From the NCBI GenBank assembly GCA_913054115.1, contig CAJXIS010000057.1, positions 1-9,479 on the forward strand: a stretch of 9,479 nt of DNA. Reading direction: 5' to 3'. Numbering within the stretch: the stretch's first letter is position 1; the number at the start of each line of letters is the position of its first letter. Under the pieces are notes generated by a model that worked only from the letters and a program-made list of their open reading frames with translations, made no database searches and had not been told where the DNA came from. Made by a program: the position numbers and the translations under genes. Positions 1-7,247 of this stretch are shown here, piece by piece. Source of the stretch: an uncultured Acidimicrobiaceae bacterium (GTDB lineage Bacteria > Actinomycetota > Acidimicrobiia > Acidimicrobiales > MedAcidi-G1).

Positions 1-1960
1 AGATGAGGCCGGCTTCGATGCGGAGGATGTCGAGTGCCTCGAGGCCCATGGGGAGCATGCCTCTGGGGCTGCCCGCCTCGAAGACGGCGTCCCAGACCGC
101 AGGGGCATCATCGGGGTGGCAGAACACCTCGAAGCCCAACTCGCCCGTGTAGCCGGTGCGGGACACCACCAGGGGAATGCCCTGGTCGTCGCCGATGCGG
201 GCCACGGTGATGCGGAACCAGCCCAACTCGTCGATGGTCGGCTGATCGGGTCGTGTCCAGATGATCTCGCTGAGGATCTCCCGGCTGAGCGGGCCCTGCA
301 CCTGGATGTTGTGGAGCTGGTCGGTCGAGTTGCGGACGAAGGCGTGGAGGCCCCGTTCCTCGGCCTGGCGCCGCAGCCACAGCCCGCCCGTGTCGCAACC
401 GCCGATCCAACGGAAGTTGTCCTGGCCGAGGCGGTACACGGTGCCGTCGTCGATCATGCCGCCGGTGTCGTAGCACATGGCCGTGTAGACGACCTGTCCG
501 ACCGCCAACTTGCGGATGTTGCGGGTGACGCAGGTCTGGAGCAGCAGTTCGGCGTCGGGGCCCACCACCTCGTACTTGCGCAGCGGGGAGAGGTCGATGA
601 CGGCCACCTTCTCCCGGCAGGCCCAGTACTCGTCGAGGGCCCCGTGGTTGGTGTACGTGTTGGCGAGCCAGTAGCCGGCGTATTCGGTGAAGTTCCGGGT
701 GAGCTCGGAGGTCCGGGCGTGGAACCCGGTCTCCTTGGTCATCTCGGGTTCGGCATCGGTGCTCATACGGAAGGCCGTCGCTTTCTTGAAGGTGTTCTCT
801 GCCGGATACACGCGGACGTGGATGTCGGTGGGGATCCAGCCGTTGGCGGCGTCGATGTCGCAGGGGCACGCCGACGAGACGCACACCAGGTCGGTGAGCG
901 CACGGAGCAGGACGTAGTCGCCGGGTCGGGACCAGGGTTCTTCGAAGAAGATCTGGTTGTTGTCGTCGAGGTTGGTGTTGAAGAAGAAGTTGATGGCCTC
1001 CCAACCCTTGCGGGGGGCTACGCCGAAGGGTGTCAGGACCCGGTTGAAGTTGTCGCTGCAGTTGATGTGGCCGGGGTAGCCCATCTCCTCGTAGTAGCGG
1101 GGGTTGCAGGCCGTGTTGAAGGTGTCGTGCCGGCCGACCGTGTCCTGGATGATCTCGACGAGGGGTTGGCCGTTGGCGGCGAAGTACTTGGCGAACAGGC
1201 CCGGCATGGGGTAGCTGGATCCCATGAGGCTGCGGGTCATGGTGGCATCGAGGGCCCGTTCGACGCCGGCTTCGAGGCCGGCGGTGGTGAAGACCTGGAA
1301 GTCGGAGCACTCGCGGCCCTCGACGTCGATGACCTGGATGTACTCGCCGGCGCTCACCTGATAGGCGATGGCAGTGGCCTTCGGGATCCGGATGTCCTGG
1401 TTCTGGTCGGCCAACGGGTCGGGGAGGACCTCCATGCCCGGTTCGGGCAACCGGGCCCGGTGCACCCAGACGATCACGTCCGTGGGTGGGTTCTGCTCGT
1501 GGGGGAGCATCCGGGTGCCGGGTACGCCGATCACGCAGATGACGGGAGCCTGTGCCGTGAGGCTGGTGGTCTCGCCGGCGGGGGAGTCGGGGGCGAAGAG
1601 GTGGACCGCCTCGGCGCTGCCGAGGTCGATGTCCTGTGCGGCGAGTGCGTCGGCGACGCGTCGGGCGTCGTGGAGGCCGTTTTCCCGGCCATCGGCGAGG
1701 ATGGCGGCGATGCCGGCGGCGGGTGCGCCGCTCTCGATGCCGAGGAGTCCGGTGTGGCAGGTGCCGGAGCGGTCGAATGCGGCGACCTCGACGGGTTGGC
1801 AGCCCTCGGTGTCGACCACCTGAAGTGCATCGCCGGACTCGAGCAGGAGGGCGGTGACGGCGCCACCCTTGACGCGGTAGCGCTCGGTACCCGGGGCGAT
1901 GTCGGCCAGGCCGGGGACAAGTAGCCGAGGCCCGGTGTCAGTCGTCGTCACGCTGCTCAT
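1..1960 (-). CDS. DUF1989-GcvT fusion protein (aminomethyltransferase), C-terminus cut by window edge
   Basis: The minus-strand frame is open from the ATG at 1960 to position 1: 653 residues, with the C-terminus outside the window. A GGGAGG site lies about 9 bases upstream and supports this start. Residues about 185-385 match DUF1989 (urea carboxylase-associated family): HDTFNTAC (C285), GHINC (H298, C301), NFF near 324, PGD, SACPCD (C365, C367) and NGW-PTDIHV (373-382). Residues about 14-60 resemble the first beta-rich part of the same domain, so that part may be duplicated. From about 405 the protein is GcvT-like: GGMIDD at 500-505 holds the Asp usually catalytic in T-proteins, and SRTGYTGELGFEV at 600-612 is the family signature. 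GcvT proteins transfer one-carbon units to tetrahydrofolate in the cytoplasm. Some DUF1989 proteins form carboxyguanidine deiminase, but that activity is not implied here. It is divergent from the ligase operon and may share its control region. Fusion call is secure; substrate unknown. Confidence 0.88.
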   Translation of the reverse strand, partial: MSSVTTTDTGPRLLVPGLADIAPGTERYRVKGGAVTALLLESGDALQVVDTEGCQPVEVAAFDRSGTCHTGLLGIESGAPAAGIAAILADGRENGLHDARRVADALAAQDIDLGSAEAVHLFAPDSPAGETTSLTAQAPVICVIGVPGTRMLPHEQNPPTDVIVWVHRARLPEPGMEVLPDPLADQNQDIRIPKATAIAYQVSAGEYIQVIDVEGRECSDFQVFTTAGLEAGVERALDATMTRSLMGSSYPMPGLFAKYFAANGQPLVEIIQDTVGRHDTFNTACNPRYYEEMGYPGHINCSDNFNRVLTPFGVAPRKGWEAINFFFNTNLDDNNQIFFEEPWSRPGDYVLLRALTDLVCVSSACPCDIDAANGWIPTDIHVRVYPAENTFKKATAFRMSTDAEPEMTKETGFHARTSELTRNFTEYAGYWLANTYTNHGALDEYWACREKVAVIDLSPLRKYEVVGPDAELLLQTCVTRNIRKLAVGQVVYTAMCYDTGGMIDDGTVYRLGQDNFRWIGGCDTGGLWLRRQAEERGLHAFVRNSTDQLHNIQVQGPLSREILSEIIWTRPDQPTIDELGWFRITVARIGDDQGIPLVVSRTGYTGELGFEVFCHPDDAPAVWDAVFEAGSPRGMLPMGLEALDILRIEAGLI

Positions 1961-2077
1961 CAGCGTAGGCCTCCCACGGCTGCTCTTGGTGGATGAACTG
2001 ATTCTGCCACCCGAATGGGCCGTTGACCAGCGAAGATACCGAGCGTCGTCCCTGTGCCGGGCGATGTCTCCGGCTGG

Positions 2078-2099
2078 GTGAAATTTTCACTGGCAGTGA
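2078..2099. promoter_or_regulatory. Candidate operator: three alternating GTGA/TCAC half-sites
   Basis: Two perfect 13-base palindromes overlap here. GTGAAATTTTCAC (2078-2090) and TCACTGGCAGTGA (2087-2099) share TCAC. The result is GTGA-N5-TCAC-N5-GTGA with half-sites exactly 9 bases apart, which suggests two dimers binding side by side. It overlaps the proposed -35 box of the plus-strand promoter and lies in the shared divergent region, so repression of the operon, and perhaps of both directions, is plausible. No regulator gene lies in the window, so the family of the binding protein is unknown. Confidence 0.5.
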
Positions 2100-2119
2100 G
2101 TGTAGTTGATGTATATGAT
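2090..2119 (+). promoter_or_regulatory. Putative sigma70-type promoter of the glnT/gmaS-mgs operon
   Basis: TATGAT (2114-2119) matches the -10 consensus at five of six bases. CTGGCA (2090-2095) matches the -35 consensus at four of six. The spacing is 18 bases. It sits in the only AT-rich patch of the intergenic region, and a transcript would begin near 2126. The -35 box lies inside the palindromic operator candidate. I could not pick a convincing -10/-35 pair for the divergent minus-strand gene. Confidence 0.45.
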
Positions 2120-2125
2120 AGCCGG

Positions 2126-2173
2126 GTGACAATGGGCACACCGTTTTCGCACCGATCGAAACCATCCAAGTAG
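2126..2173 (+). other. Possible 15-codon leader ORF ahead of the ligase gene
   Basis: A short frame starts at GTG 2126, with an in-frame ATG at 2132, and ends at TAG 2171-2173. It encodes MTMGTPFSHRSKPSK. GTG 2126 is 7 bases after the end of the -10 box, where transcription would be expected to start, so it could be read leaderless, as is common in actinobacteria. The stop lies just before the ligase Shine-Dalgarno (about 2176-2182). The peptide is basic and not rich in any one amino acid typical of attenuation. It may be chance. Confidence 0.2.
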
Positions 2174-2185
2174 CCAGGGGGAAGC

Positions 2186-3598
2186 ATGTCCACCGACATC
2201 GAACGGTTCATCGAGGCCGAAGGACGCCAGGATCAGGTCACCGAGATCAAGCGGCAGATCGAAGCCGAAGGCATCCAGTACCTCTACTGCCAGTTCGTGT
2301 CCGTCACCGGACGGATCATGGGCAAGGGCATCCCGGCCAAGCACTTCGAGACGATCGCCAACAAGGGCTTCCAGCTCGTCTACGGCTCGACGGCCAACCT
2401 CTTCGTCGACCGGCACGGGCAATACATCGGCTACGGCGCCGAGTCACGCGAGTTGGTCGGCGTCGCCGAGACCGACACCTTCTGCAAGCTGCCCTGGGAC
2501 CCCAAGACCGCCCGGGTCTTCTGCACACTCTTCCGTGGGCGTGAGGAGGAGGTCGATGGCGGTGCGTTCCTCACCTCGGACTGTCGCGGCAACCTCAGGC
2601 GCATCCATGCCGAGTTCGAGGCCAAGACCGGCCTGCACCTGCGCGCAGGCACCGAGCCCGAGATGATGTGGCTCAAGCTCGACGCCAACGGCAAGCCCAC
2701 CGTCGAGGGCCTCACCAAGCCCAACTGCTACCACATCGACCAGTTCGCCGAGTTGCAGCCGCTGATCCACCGGGTGGTCGAGTACGGCGAGGCCATGGGC
2801 CTCGACATGATCCAGGGCGACCACGAGGACGCTCCCGGACAGCTCGAGTTGAACTTCAACTTCGACCGTGCCGAGCTCACCGCCGACCGGCTCACCACCT
2901 ACCGCCAGATCTGCAAGCAGGTCGGGCGCGAGCTGGGCGCCTTCCCCTGCTTCATGCCGAAGCCGTTCATGGGCGTGTCGGCCAACGGCTGCCACCACAA
3001 CATCTCGTTGTGGACCGGCGAGCCCGACGAGGGCGGCGAGAACAAGTTCATGCCCGAGGGCGACGATCCGCAGATCCCCGGCGCGATCGGCATGAAGGCC
3101 ATCGGCGGCATCTTGGAACACATCGATGCACTCACCTGCCTGGGCTCTCCCACCGTCAACTCGTATCGCCGCCTCTGGGACACCGGCTTCTGGGCACCCG
3201 TCTTCGCCGACTGGGGCTTCCAGAACCGCACCACCGCCCTGCGCATCAGCGCCCCGGGCCGCTTCGAGTACCGCTCGGTCGACTCGGCCGTCAACCCGTA
3301 CCTCACCTTCGCAGCCCTCATCAAGGCGATGGACGACGGCCTCGACCGGAACCTCGACCCGGGTCCGCCCGAGGAGCGCAACATCTACGAGGCCATGGAG
3401 GCCGGCAAGGACGTCAAGAAGATCCCGATGTCACTGGGCGAGGCCCTCAAGGCACTCGCAGCCGACGAGGTCGTCAAGAGTGCCCTCCCCGGCGACATGT
3501 ACCGCGTCTTCGAGCACTACAAGCGCGACGAGTGGGAGCGCTTCATGGCCACCGTCACGGACTGGGACATCGAGGAATATCTCGACATTCTCCCGTAG
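2186..3598 (+). CDS. gmaS: Glutamine synthetase-like ligase, GlnT / gamma-glutamylmethylamide synthetase type
   Basis: 470 residues with a complete glutamine synthetase fold. There is an N-terminal beta-grasp part to about 120, then the ATP/metal catalytic domain: GTEPE (155-159), PGQLELN, FMPKPFMG (256-263), NGCHHN (268-272), NSYRRL (325-330) and RFEYR (359-363). The adenylylation motif of classical GlnA (NLYDLP type) is not visible. Family members ligate an amine to the gamma-carboxyl of glutamate using ATP: ammonia gives glutamine, methylamine gives gamma-glutamylmethylamide. Placement directly ahead of three split glutamate-synthase-like subunits is the arrangement known for gmaS-mgsABC and for rhizobial glnT-glxBCD, and argues against a housekeeping glnA. 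An AGGGGGA site starts 10 bases before the ATG. It is the first gene of the operon, followed by a 71-base gap without a terminator-like hairpin. The exact amine substrate is inferred; glnT is an equally fair name. Confidence 0.85.
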   Translation: MSTDIERFIEAEGRQDQVTEIKRQIEAEGIQYLYCQFVSVTGRIMGKGIPAKHFETIANKGFQLVYGSTANLFVDRHGQYIGYGAESRELVGVAETDTFCKLPWDPKTARVFCTLFRGREEEVDGGAFLTSDCRGNLRRIHAEFEAKTGLHLRAGTEPEMMWLKLDANGKPTVEGLTKPNCYHIDQFAELQPLIHRVVEYGEAMGLDMIQGDHEDAPGQLELNFNFDRAELTADRLTTYRQICKQVGRELGAFPCFMPKPFMGVSANGCHHNISLWTGEPDEGGENKFMPEGDDPQIPGAIGMKAIGGILEHIDALTCLGSPTVNSYRRLWDTGFWAPVFADWGFQNRTTALRISAPGRFEYRSVDSAVNPYLTFAALIKAMDDGLDRNLDPGPPEERNIYEAMEAGKDVKKIPMSLGEALKALAADEVVKSALPGDMYRVFEHYKRDEWERFMATVTDWDIEEYLDILP

Positions 3599-3669
3599 GC
3601 CCGTAGGTTCGCCGGCCAGACGGCCAACAAGAACAACCCCGACCAACCAACGACCAGGAGACGCCAACC

Positions 3670-4599
3670 ATGTGTGGTATCGCCGGCATCATCCATCGTG
3701 ATGGGCCATCGGACATGGGCGCGGAGCTCACCAGGATGCTCCAGTCCATGAAGCACCGTGGTCCCGACTCGACCGGCTACGCGTTCTACAGCGAGCCGGA
3801 CGACCTCGTGACCATCCGCTTCATGCTCGCCGAACCCAACGAGTACGGGGGCTTCGGCTTCGACGAGAAGATCGAGCGCAGCCGGGCCGAGGTCGAGTCC
3901 CGACTCGCCAAGATCGGTGCCGACCTGGTCACGATCCACAGCGACACCGGCTACGCCTTCCGGGCCAAGATCCGCTACGACGGCGACCTCAAGACGCTGG
4001 CCGACTACCTCGAGGACATCCCGGGCTGTCAGGTCCTGTCGCTCGGCAACTCGCTCGAGATCGTCAAGGACCTCGGCGATGCCAACTCGGTCCTGGAGCA
4101 GTACAACCTGGGAGGCATCCGGGGCACCCACGGCATCGGCCACGTGCGCATGGCGACCGAATCCGATGTCGACCTGGCCAGCGCCCACCCCTACTGGGCG
4201 TACCCCTTCGCCGACGTGGCGGTCGTGCACAACGGCCAGCTCACCAACTACCACACGTGGCGGCGTCGCCTCGAAAGGGCCGGCCACAGGTTCCAGTCCG
4301 AGTGCGACTCCGAGATCATCGCCGTGTACCTGGCCGAGAAGCTCGAGAGCGGCATGGACCTCAACACGGCCATGAAGTACAGCCTCGACGACTTCGACGG
4401 CGTGTTCACCTATCTCGTGGCGACGAGCGATCAACTCGGCATCGCCAAGGACGAGATGGCGGCCAAGCCGCTGGTGCTGTTCGAAAGCGACGACCTGGTG
4501 GTCATGGCCTCCGAGGAGATCGCCATCCGTGCCCTGGTCGGCCGCGAGGTCGATACCAGGGATCCCTACGAGCGGGAGGTGCTCACATGGCAGGTCTGA
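3670..4599 (+). CDS. mgsA: Class II glutamine amidotransferase subunit of N-methylglutamate synthase-type complex
   Basis: 309 residues. The protein starts MCGIAGI, so Cys2 becomes the N-terminal nucleophile after Met removal, as in GltB, PurF and AsnB. Other class II signatures are MKHRGPDSTG (27-36), HVRMAT (158-163, substrate-binding Arg160), HNG (187-189, oxyanion hole) and ECDSEII. About 120 residues separate RGPDSTG from HVRMAT, much more than in the usual core, so this is a MgsA/GlxB-like form. It would release the amino or methylamino group from a gamma-glutamyl amide and pass it to the FMN subunit encoded by the fourth gene. An AGGAG site lies 9 bases before the ATG. Its end overlaps the next gene by 13 bases, which suggests translational coupling. 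GlxB is the alternative name. Confidence 0.87.
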   Translation: MCGIAGIIHRDGPSDMGAELTRMLQSMKHRGPDSTGYAFYSEPDDLVTIRFMLAEPNEYGGFGFDEKIERSRAEVESRLAKIGADLVTIHSDTGYAFRAKIRYDGDLKTLADYLEDIPGCQVLSLGNSLEIVKDLGDANSVLEQYNLGGIRGTHGIGHVRMATESDVDLASAHPYWAYPFADVAVVHNGQLTNYHTWRRRLERAGHRFQSECDSEIIAVYLAEKLESGMDLNTAMKYSLDDFDGVFTYLVATSDQLGIAKDEMAAKPLVLFESDDLVVMASEEIAIRALVGREVDTRDPYEREVLTWQV

Positions 4600-5375
4600 C
4601 CAAGAGCGGCGTCATCTACGACGCCCGGGGGCTCGTCGAGCCGGATCCCGAGCCGCCGATGACCGCCGAGATCGACGGCGAGAAGGCCGTCATCGACGCC
4701 ACCGACCTCACGACCCGCAAGATCAACCTCGAACTGAAGCGCATCGTGTACGACGAGGGTGTCAACGAGGTCACGATCGTGAACCCCGGCTCCAAGCACT
4801 CGCTGGGCGTCGGGATCCTCAAGCGTTGCAAGATCACGTTCGAGGGCAGCCCCGGTTGGTACGCCTGCGGGCTGATCGACGGCCCCGAGGTCCAGATCAA
4901 CGGCCGCGTCGGCTGGTCGCTGGCCGAGAACATGATGTCCGGATCCGTCGTCGTCGAGGGCCCCGCCGGCTCCCTGACCGGTGCCGCCCTGCGTGGCGGC
5001 GACCTGGTCATCAAGGGCAACGTCGGCGCCCGTACCGGCATCGACCAGAAGGGCGGCACGATCATCACCCTCGGCAACGCCGGCATCAACACCGGCTTCA
5101 TGATGCAGCGTGGTCACCAGATCATCTGCGGTGACGCCAACGACGGCCTGGGCGACTCCATGTACGACGGCTTCATCTACGTCGGCGGCAAGATCGCCTC
5201 GCTCGGCGTCGACTGCGTGCCCGCCGAGATGGACGACTCCGACCACGAGTTCATCAACCGCAAGTTCGAGATCTACGGCCTCGGCACCCCGCCCGAACTC
5301 AAGAAGTTCGAGTGCGGCAAGGTGCTCCACAACTACGACGCGCTGGAGCCTTCCGAGCGCAAGCTCGTTCTCTAG
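4587..5375 (+). CDS. mgsB: GXGXG-domain subunit of N-methylglutamate synthase-type complex
   Basis: 262 residues starting at ATG 4587, inside the end of the preceding gene, with GGAGGT 6 bases upstream. The middle (about 65-210) shows the right-handed beta-helix repeat of the glutamate synthase C-terminal domain, with recurring G-X2-G-X3-G steps such as GSVVVEGPAG, GGDLVIKGNVG, GGTIITLGNAG and DGFIYVGG. This domain is structural in large glutamate synthases, where it holds the amidotransferase and FMN domains together. Here it is a separate polypeptide, as in MgsB and GlxC. The N-terminal 60 residues and the acidic stretch around 214-220 are less conserved in appearance. It has no catalytic residues of its own that I can recognise. 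Confidence 0.86.
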   Translation: MAGLTKSGVIYDARGLVEPDPEPPMTAEIDGEKAVIDATDLTTRKINLELKRIVYDEGVNEVTIVNPGSKHSLGVGILKRCKITFEGSPGWYACGLIDGPEVQINGRVGWSLAENMMSGSVVVEGPAGSLTGAALRGGDLVIKGNVGARTGIDQKGGTIITLGNAGINTGFMMQRGHQIICGDANDGLGDSMYDGFIYVGGKIASLGVDCVPAEMDDSDHEFINRKFEIYGLGTPPELKKFECGKVLHNYDALEPSERKLVL

Positions 5376-5387
5376 GGGGAACCGACC

Positions 5388-6818
5388 ATGCCAGAAGCAA
5401 ACGACATGAAGGGTGTCGAGGTCAAGATCGACACCAACCGTCCGACCGACGTCCTCGGCAAGAGCAAGATCTTCACACCGGAGGTCATCAACGACATCCA
5501 TGTGAAGGCCGAGCTCGGCCGCTACCGGATGAGGGGCTTCTCGATCTTCAAGAAGATCCCCCACTGGGACGAGCTGGTCTTCCTGCCCGGCACCCTGACC
5601 CGGTTCGTGATCGAGGGCTACCGCGAGAAGTGCGAGACCAAGACGGTCATCGGTGGCCGCTTCGCCGCCCACCCGCTGGAGCTCGACATCCCGGTGTACA
5701 TCACGGGCATGAGCTTCGGGGCGCTCTCGATCGAGGCCAAGATGGCCCTCGCCAAGGGCGCATCCATGGCCGGGACCGCGACGTGCTCGGGTGAGGGCGG
5801 CATGATCCCGCCGGAACGCGACCTGTCGACCAAGTGGTTCTACCAGGTCATCCAGAGCCGCTACGGCTTCAACCCACACCACCTGATGCTGGCCGACGCC
5901 GTCGAGTTCTTCATCGGCCAGGGCTGCAAGGTCGGCCTCGGCGGCCACCTCATGGGCCAGAAGGTCACCGAGCAGGTGGCCGAGATGCGCTCGCTGCCAG
6001 CAGGCATCGACCAGCGCTCACCGGCCCGCCACCCCGACTGGATCGGACCCGACGACCTGTCGCTCAAGATCCAGGAGATCCGGGAGGCCACCAGCTACCA
6101 GATCCCGATCCAGCTCAAGTTGGGTTCCTCGAGGGTCTACGACGACGTGCGCATGGCAGCCAAGTGCGGCCCCGACTCCATCTACCTGGATGGTGCCGAG
6201 GGCGGCACGGGCGCCGGACCACACCTCGCCACCGAGGAGACCGGCATTCCGCTCATGGCCGCCATCCCCGAGGCCCGACGGGCACTCGAGGACGTCGGAC
6301 TCGTCGACGAGGTCGACCTGGTCGTCGCCGGCGGCATCCGCAACGGCGGTGACGTCGCAAAGTGCATCGCACTGGGCGCCAAGGCCGTGGCGATCGGTAC
6401 CGCTGCCCTGATGGCCCTCAACTGCAACAAGCACATCGAGGGCGTCACCGACTACGAGGGCACCGTCGGCGTGCCGGCCGGCGAGTGCTACCACTGCCAC
6501 ACCGGCCGTTGTCCCGTCGGCATCGCCACCCAGGACGTCGAGTTGCGGGCACGCCTCGATGTCGACGAGGCGGCCCTGCGGGTCTACAACTTCCTGCACA
6601 CCCTCACGATGGAGGTCCAGTTGCTGGCCCGTGCCTGCGGCAAGACCAACGTCCACAGCCTCGAACCCGAGGACCTGGCGGCACTCACCTACGAGGCCTC
6701 CGCCATGGCCAAGGTTCCCTTGGCCGGTACCACCTACATCCCAGGCGTCAGCGAGGAGCGGGCGCTACAGGAGATGAAGGAAATGATGGCCAGGGGCTTC
6801 GCCCAGGCCGGGAACTAG
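5388..6818 (+). CDS. mgsC: FMN- and iron-sulfur-binding glutamate synthase-type subunit
   Basis: 476 residues forming the TIM-barrel synthase domain of the glutamate synthase family, without fused amidotransferase or GXGXG domains. Visible motifs are GEGGMIPPERD, KVGLGGHLMGQK, the FMN and substrate loop DGAEGGTGAGP (268-278), the phosphate-binding GGIRNGGDV (315-323), and C367-X2-C370-X4-C375 followed by PVGIATQ, the expected 3Fe-4S ligands. It would reduce an imine formed from 2-oxoglutarate and the amino or methylamino group released by the amidotransferase subunit, giving glutamate or N-methylglutamate. No GltD-like NADPH subunit is in the window, so the electron donor is unknown (ferredoxin or another reductase). 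It begins 12 bases after the previous stop, with an AGGGGGA site overlapping that gap. GlxD is the alternative name. Confidence 0.88.
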   Translation: MPEANDMKGVEVKIDTNRPTDVLGKSKIFTPEVINDIHVKAELGRYRMRGFSIFKKIPHWDELVFLPGTLTRFVIEGYREKCETKTVIGGRFAAHPLELDIPVYITGMSFGALSIEAKMALAKGASMAGTATCSGEGGMIPPERDLSTKWFYQVIQSRYGFNPHHLMLADAVEFFIGQGCKVGLGGHLMGQKVTEQVAEMRSLPAGIDQRSPARHPDWIGPDDLSLKIQEIREATSYQIPIQLKLGSSRVYDDVRMAAKCGPDSIYLDGAEGGTGAGPHLATEETGIPLMAAIPEARRALEDVGLVDEVDLVVAGGIRNGGDVAKCIALGAKAVAIGTAALMALNCNKHIEGVTDYEGTVGVPAGECYHCHTGRCPVGIATQDVELRARLDVDEAALRVYNFLHTLTMEVQLLARACGKTNVHSLEPEDLAALTYEASAMAKVPLAGTTYIPGVSEERALQEMKEMMARGFAQAGN

Positions 6819-6827
6819 GAGACAGCC

Positions 6828-7247
6828 ATGGCAAAGAAGTCAGTCGCGATCGACGCCGAGGAACTCGCCGGCAGGCGCTTCGAGTATCAGGAGGACCGGT
6901 CGTTGGTCGAGGACCTCGACCTGCTCGAGCTCACGCCCGGCAAGGACCTGAACTGGCTCGAGGACATCCACATGCTCGAGGAGGACGGCATCCCGGCGGT
7001 GTTCGACCGCTACTCGAACTCGTTCCTTCGGATCTACTTCGAAATCCCGGAGGGCCGGGAGGACGAACTCGCCCGCAAGGTGCTCATGAAGCACCTCATC
7101 TCCGGCAACTCCTACGGCATCCAGCTCAAGGAGAAGCACTGCAAGTTCCATCAGGTCGAGCTCGGCCCCTGGGTTGCCGACTCCAGGTCGGTCGGCGACA
7201 ACTACACGGCACCCGTGCTCGAGGGCTGGGAGGCCCCGACCCACTAG
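6828..7247 (+). CDS. Unrecognised small acidic protein of the operon
   Basis: 139 residues beginning 9 bases after the FMN subunit, with AGGAG overlapping the previous stop codon, so it is very likely co-translated. I do not recognise the family. The protein is acidic (28 Asp/Glu against 16 Lys/Arg), has no signal peptide or membrane segment, and has only one cysteine (in EKHCKFH), which argues against the zinc-binding delta subunit of heterotetrameric sarcosine oxidase. The first 55 residues are rich in Glu, Asp and Leu. A more ordered-looking part follows (about 56-110), with the pattern SFLRIYFEIP and SYGIQLKEKH suggesting alternating beta-strands and a helix (REDELARKVLMKHLI). Codon use matches the neighbours. 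Position between two flavoenzyme genes suggests an accessory or small subunit; this is inference. Confidence 0.8.
   Translation: MAKKSVAIDAEELAGRRFEYQEDRSLVEDLDLLELTPGKDLNWLEDIHMLEEDGIPAVFDRYSNSFLRIYFEIPEGREDELARKVLMKHLISGNSYGIQLKEKHCKFHQVELGPWVADSRSVGDNYTAPVLEGWEAPTH

Noticed and set aside
108..1310. A 400-codon minus-strand frame
   Set aside because: It is in a different frame from the real minus-strand gene, and its Arg/Pro/His-rich translation is typical of an out-of-frame reading of high-GC coding DNA.
116..1924. A 602-codon open frame on the plus strand
   Set aside because: It is the antisense shadow of the DUF1989-GcvT gene. Its translation is low-complexity Val/Gly/Ala/Asp-rich with no family motifs, whereas the minus-strand frame from 1960 carries clear domain signatures.
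3599..3669. Terminator in the 71-base gap after the ligase gene
   Set aside because: Only a four-pair GGCC stem without a T-run is present, so read-through into the amidotransferase gene is more likely.
4566..5948. A 460-codon minus-strand frame opposite the GXGXG and FMN genes
   Set aside because: It spans the junction of two well-supported plus-strand genes and translates to a repetitive Val/Asp/Leu/Gly-rich sequence with no motif.
2186..6818. Ordinary GS-GOGAT ammonium assimilation (glnA plus gltBD)
   Set aside because: The large subunit is split into three genes, no GltD is present, and the ligase lacks the classical adenylylation motif. The locus fits the MgsABC/GlxBCD type better, though ammonia as substrate cannot be excluded.
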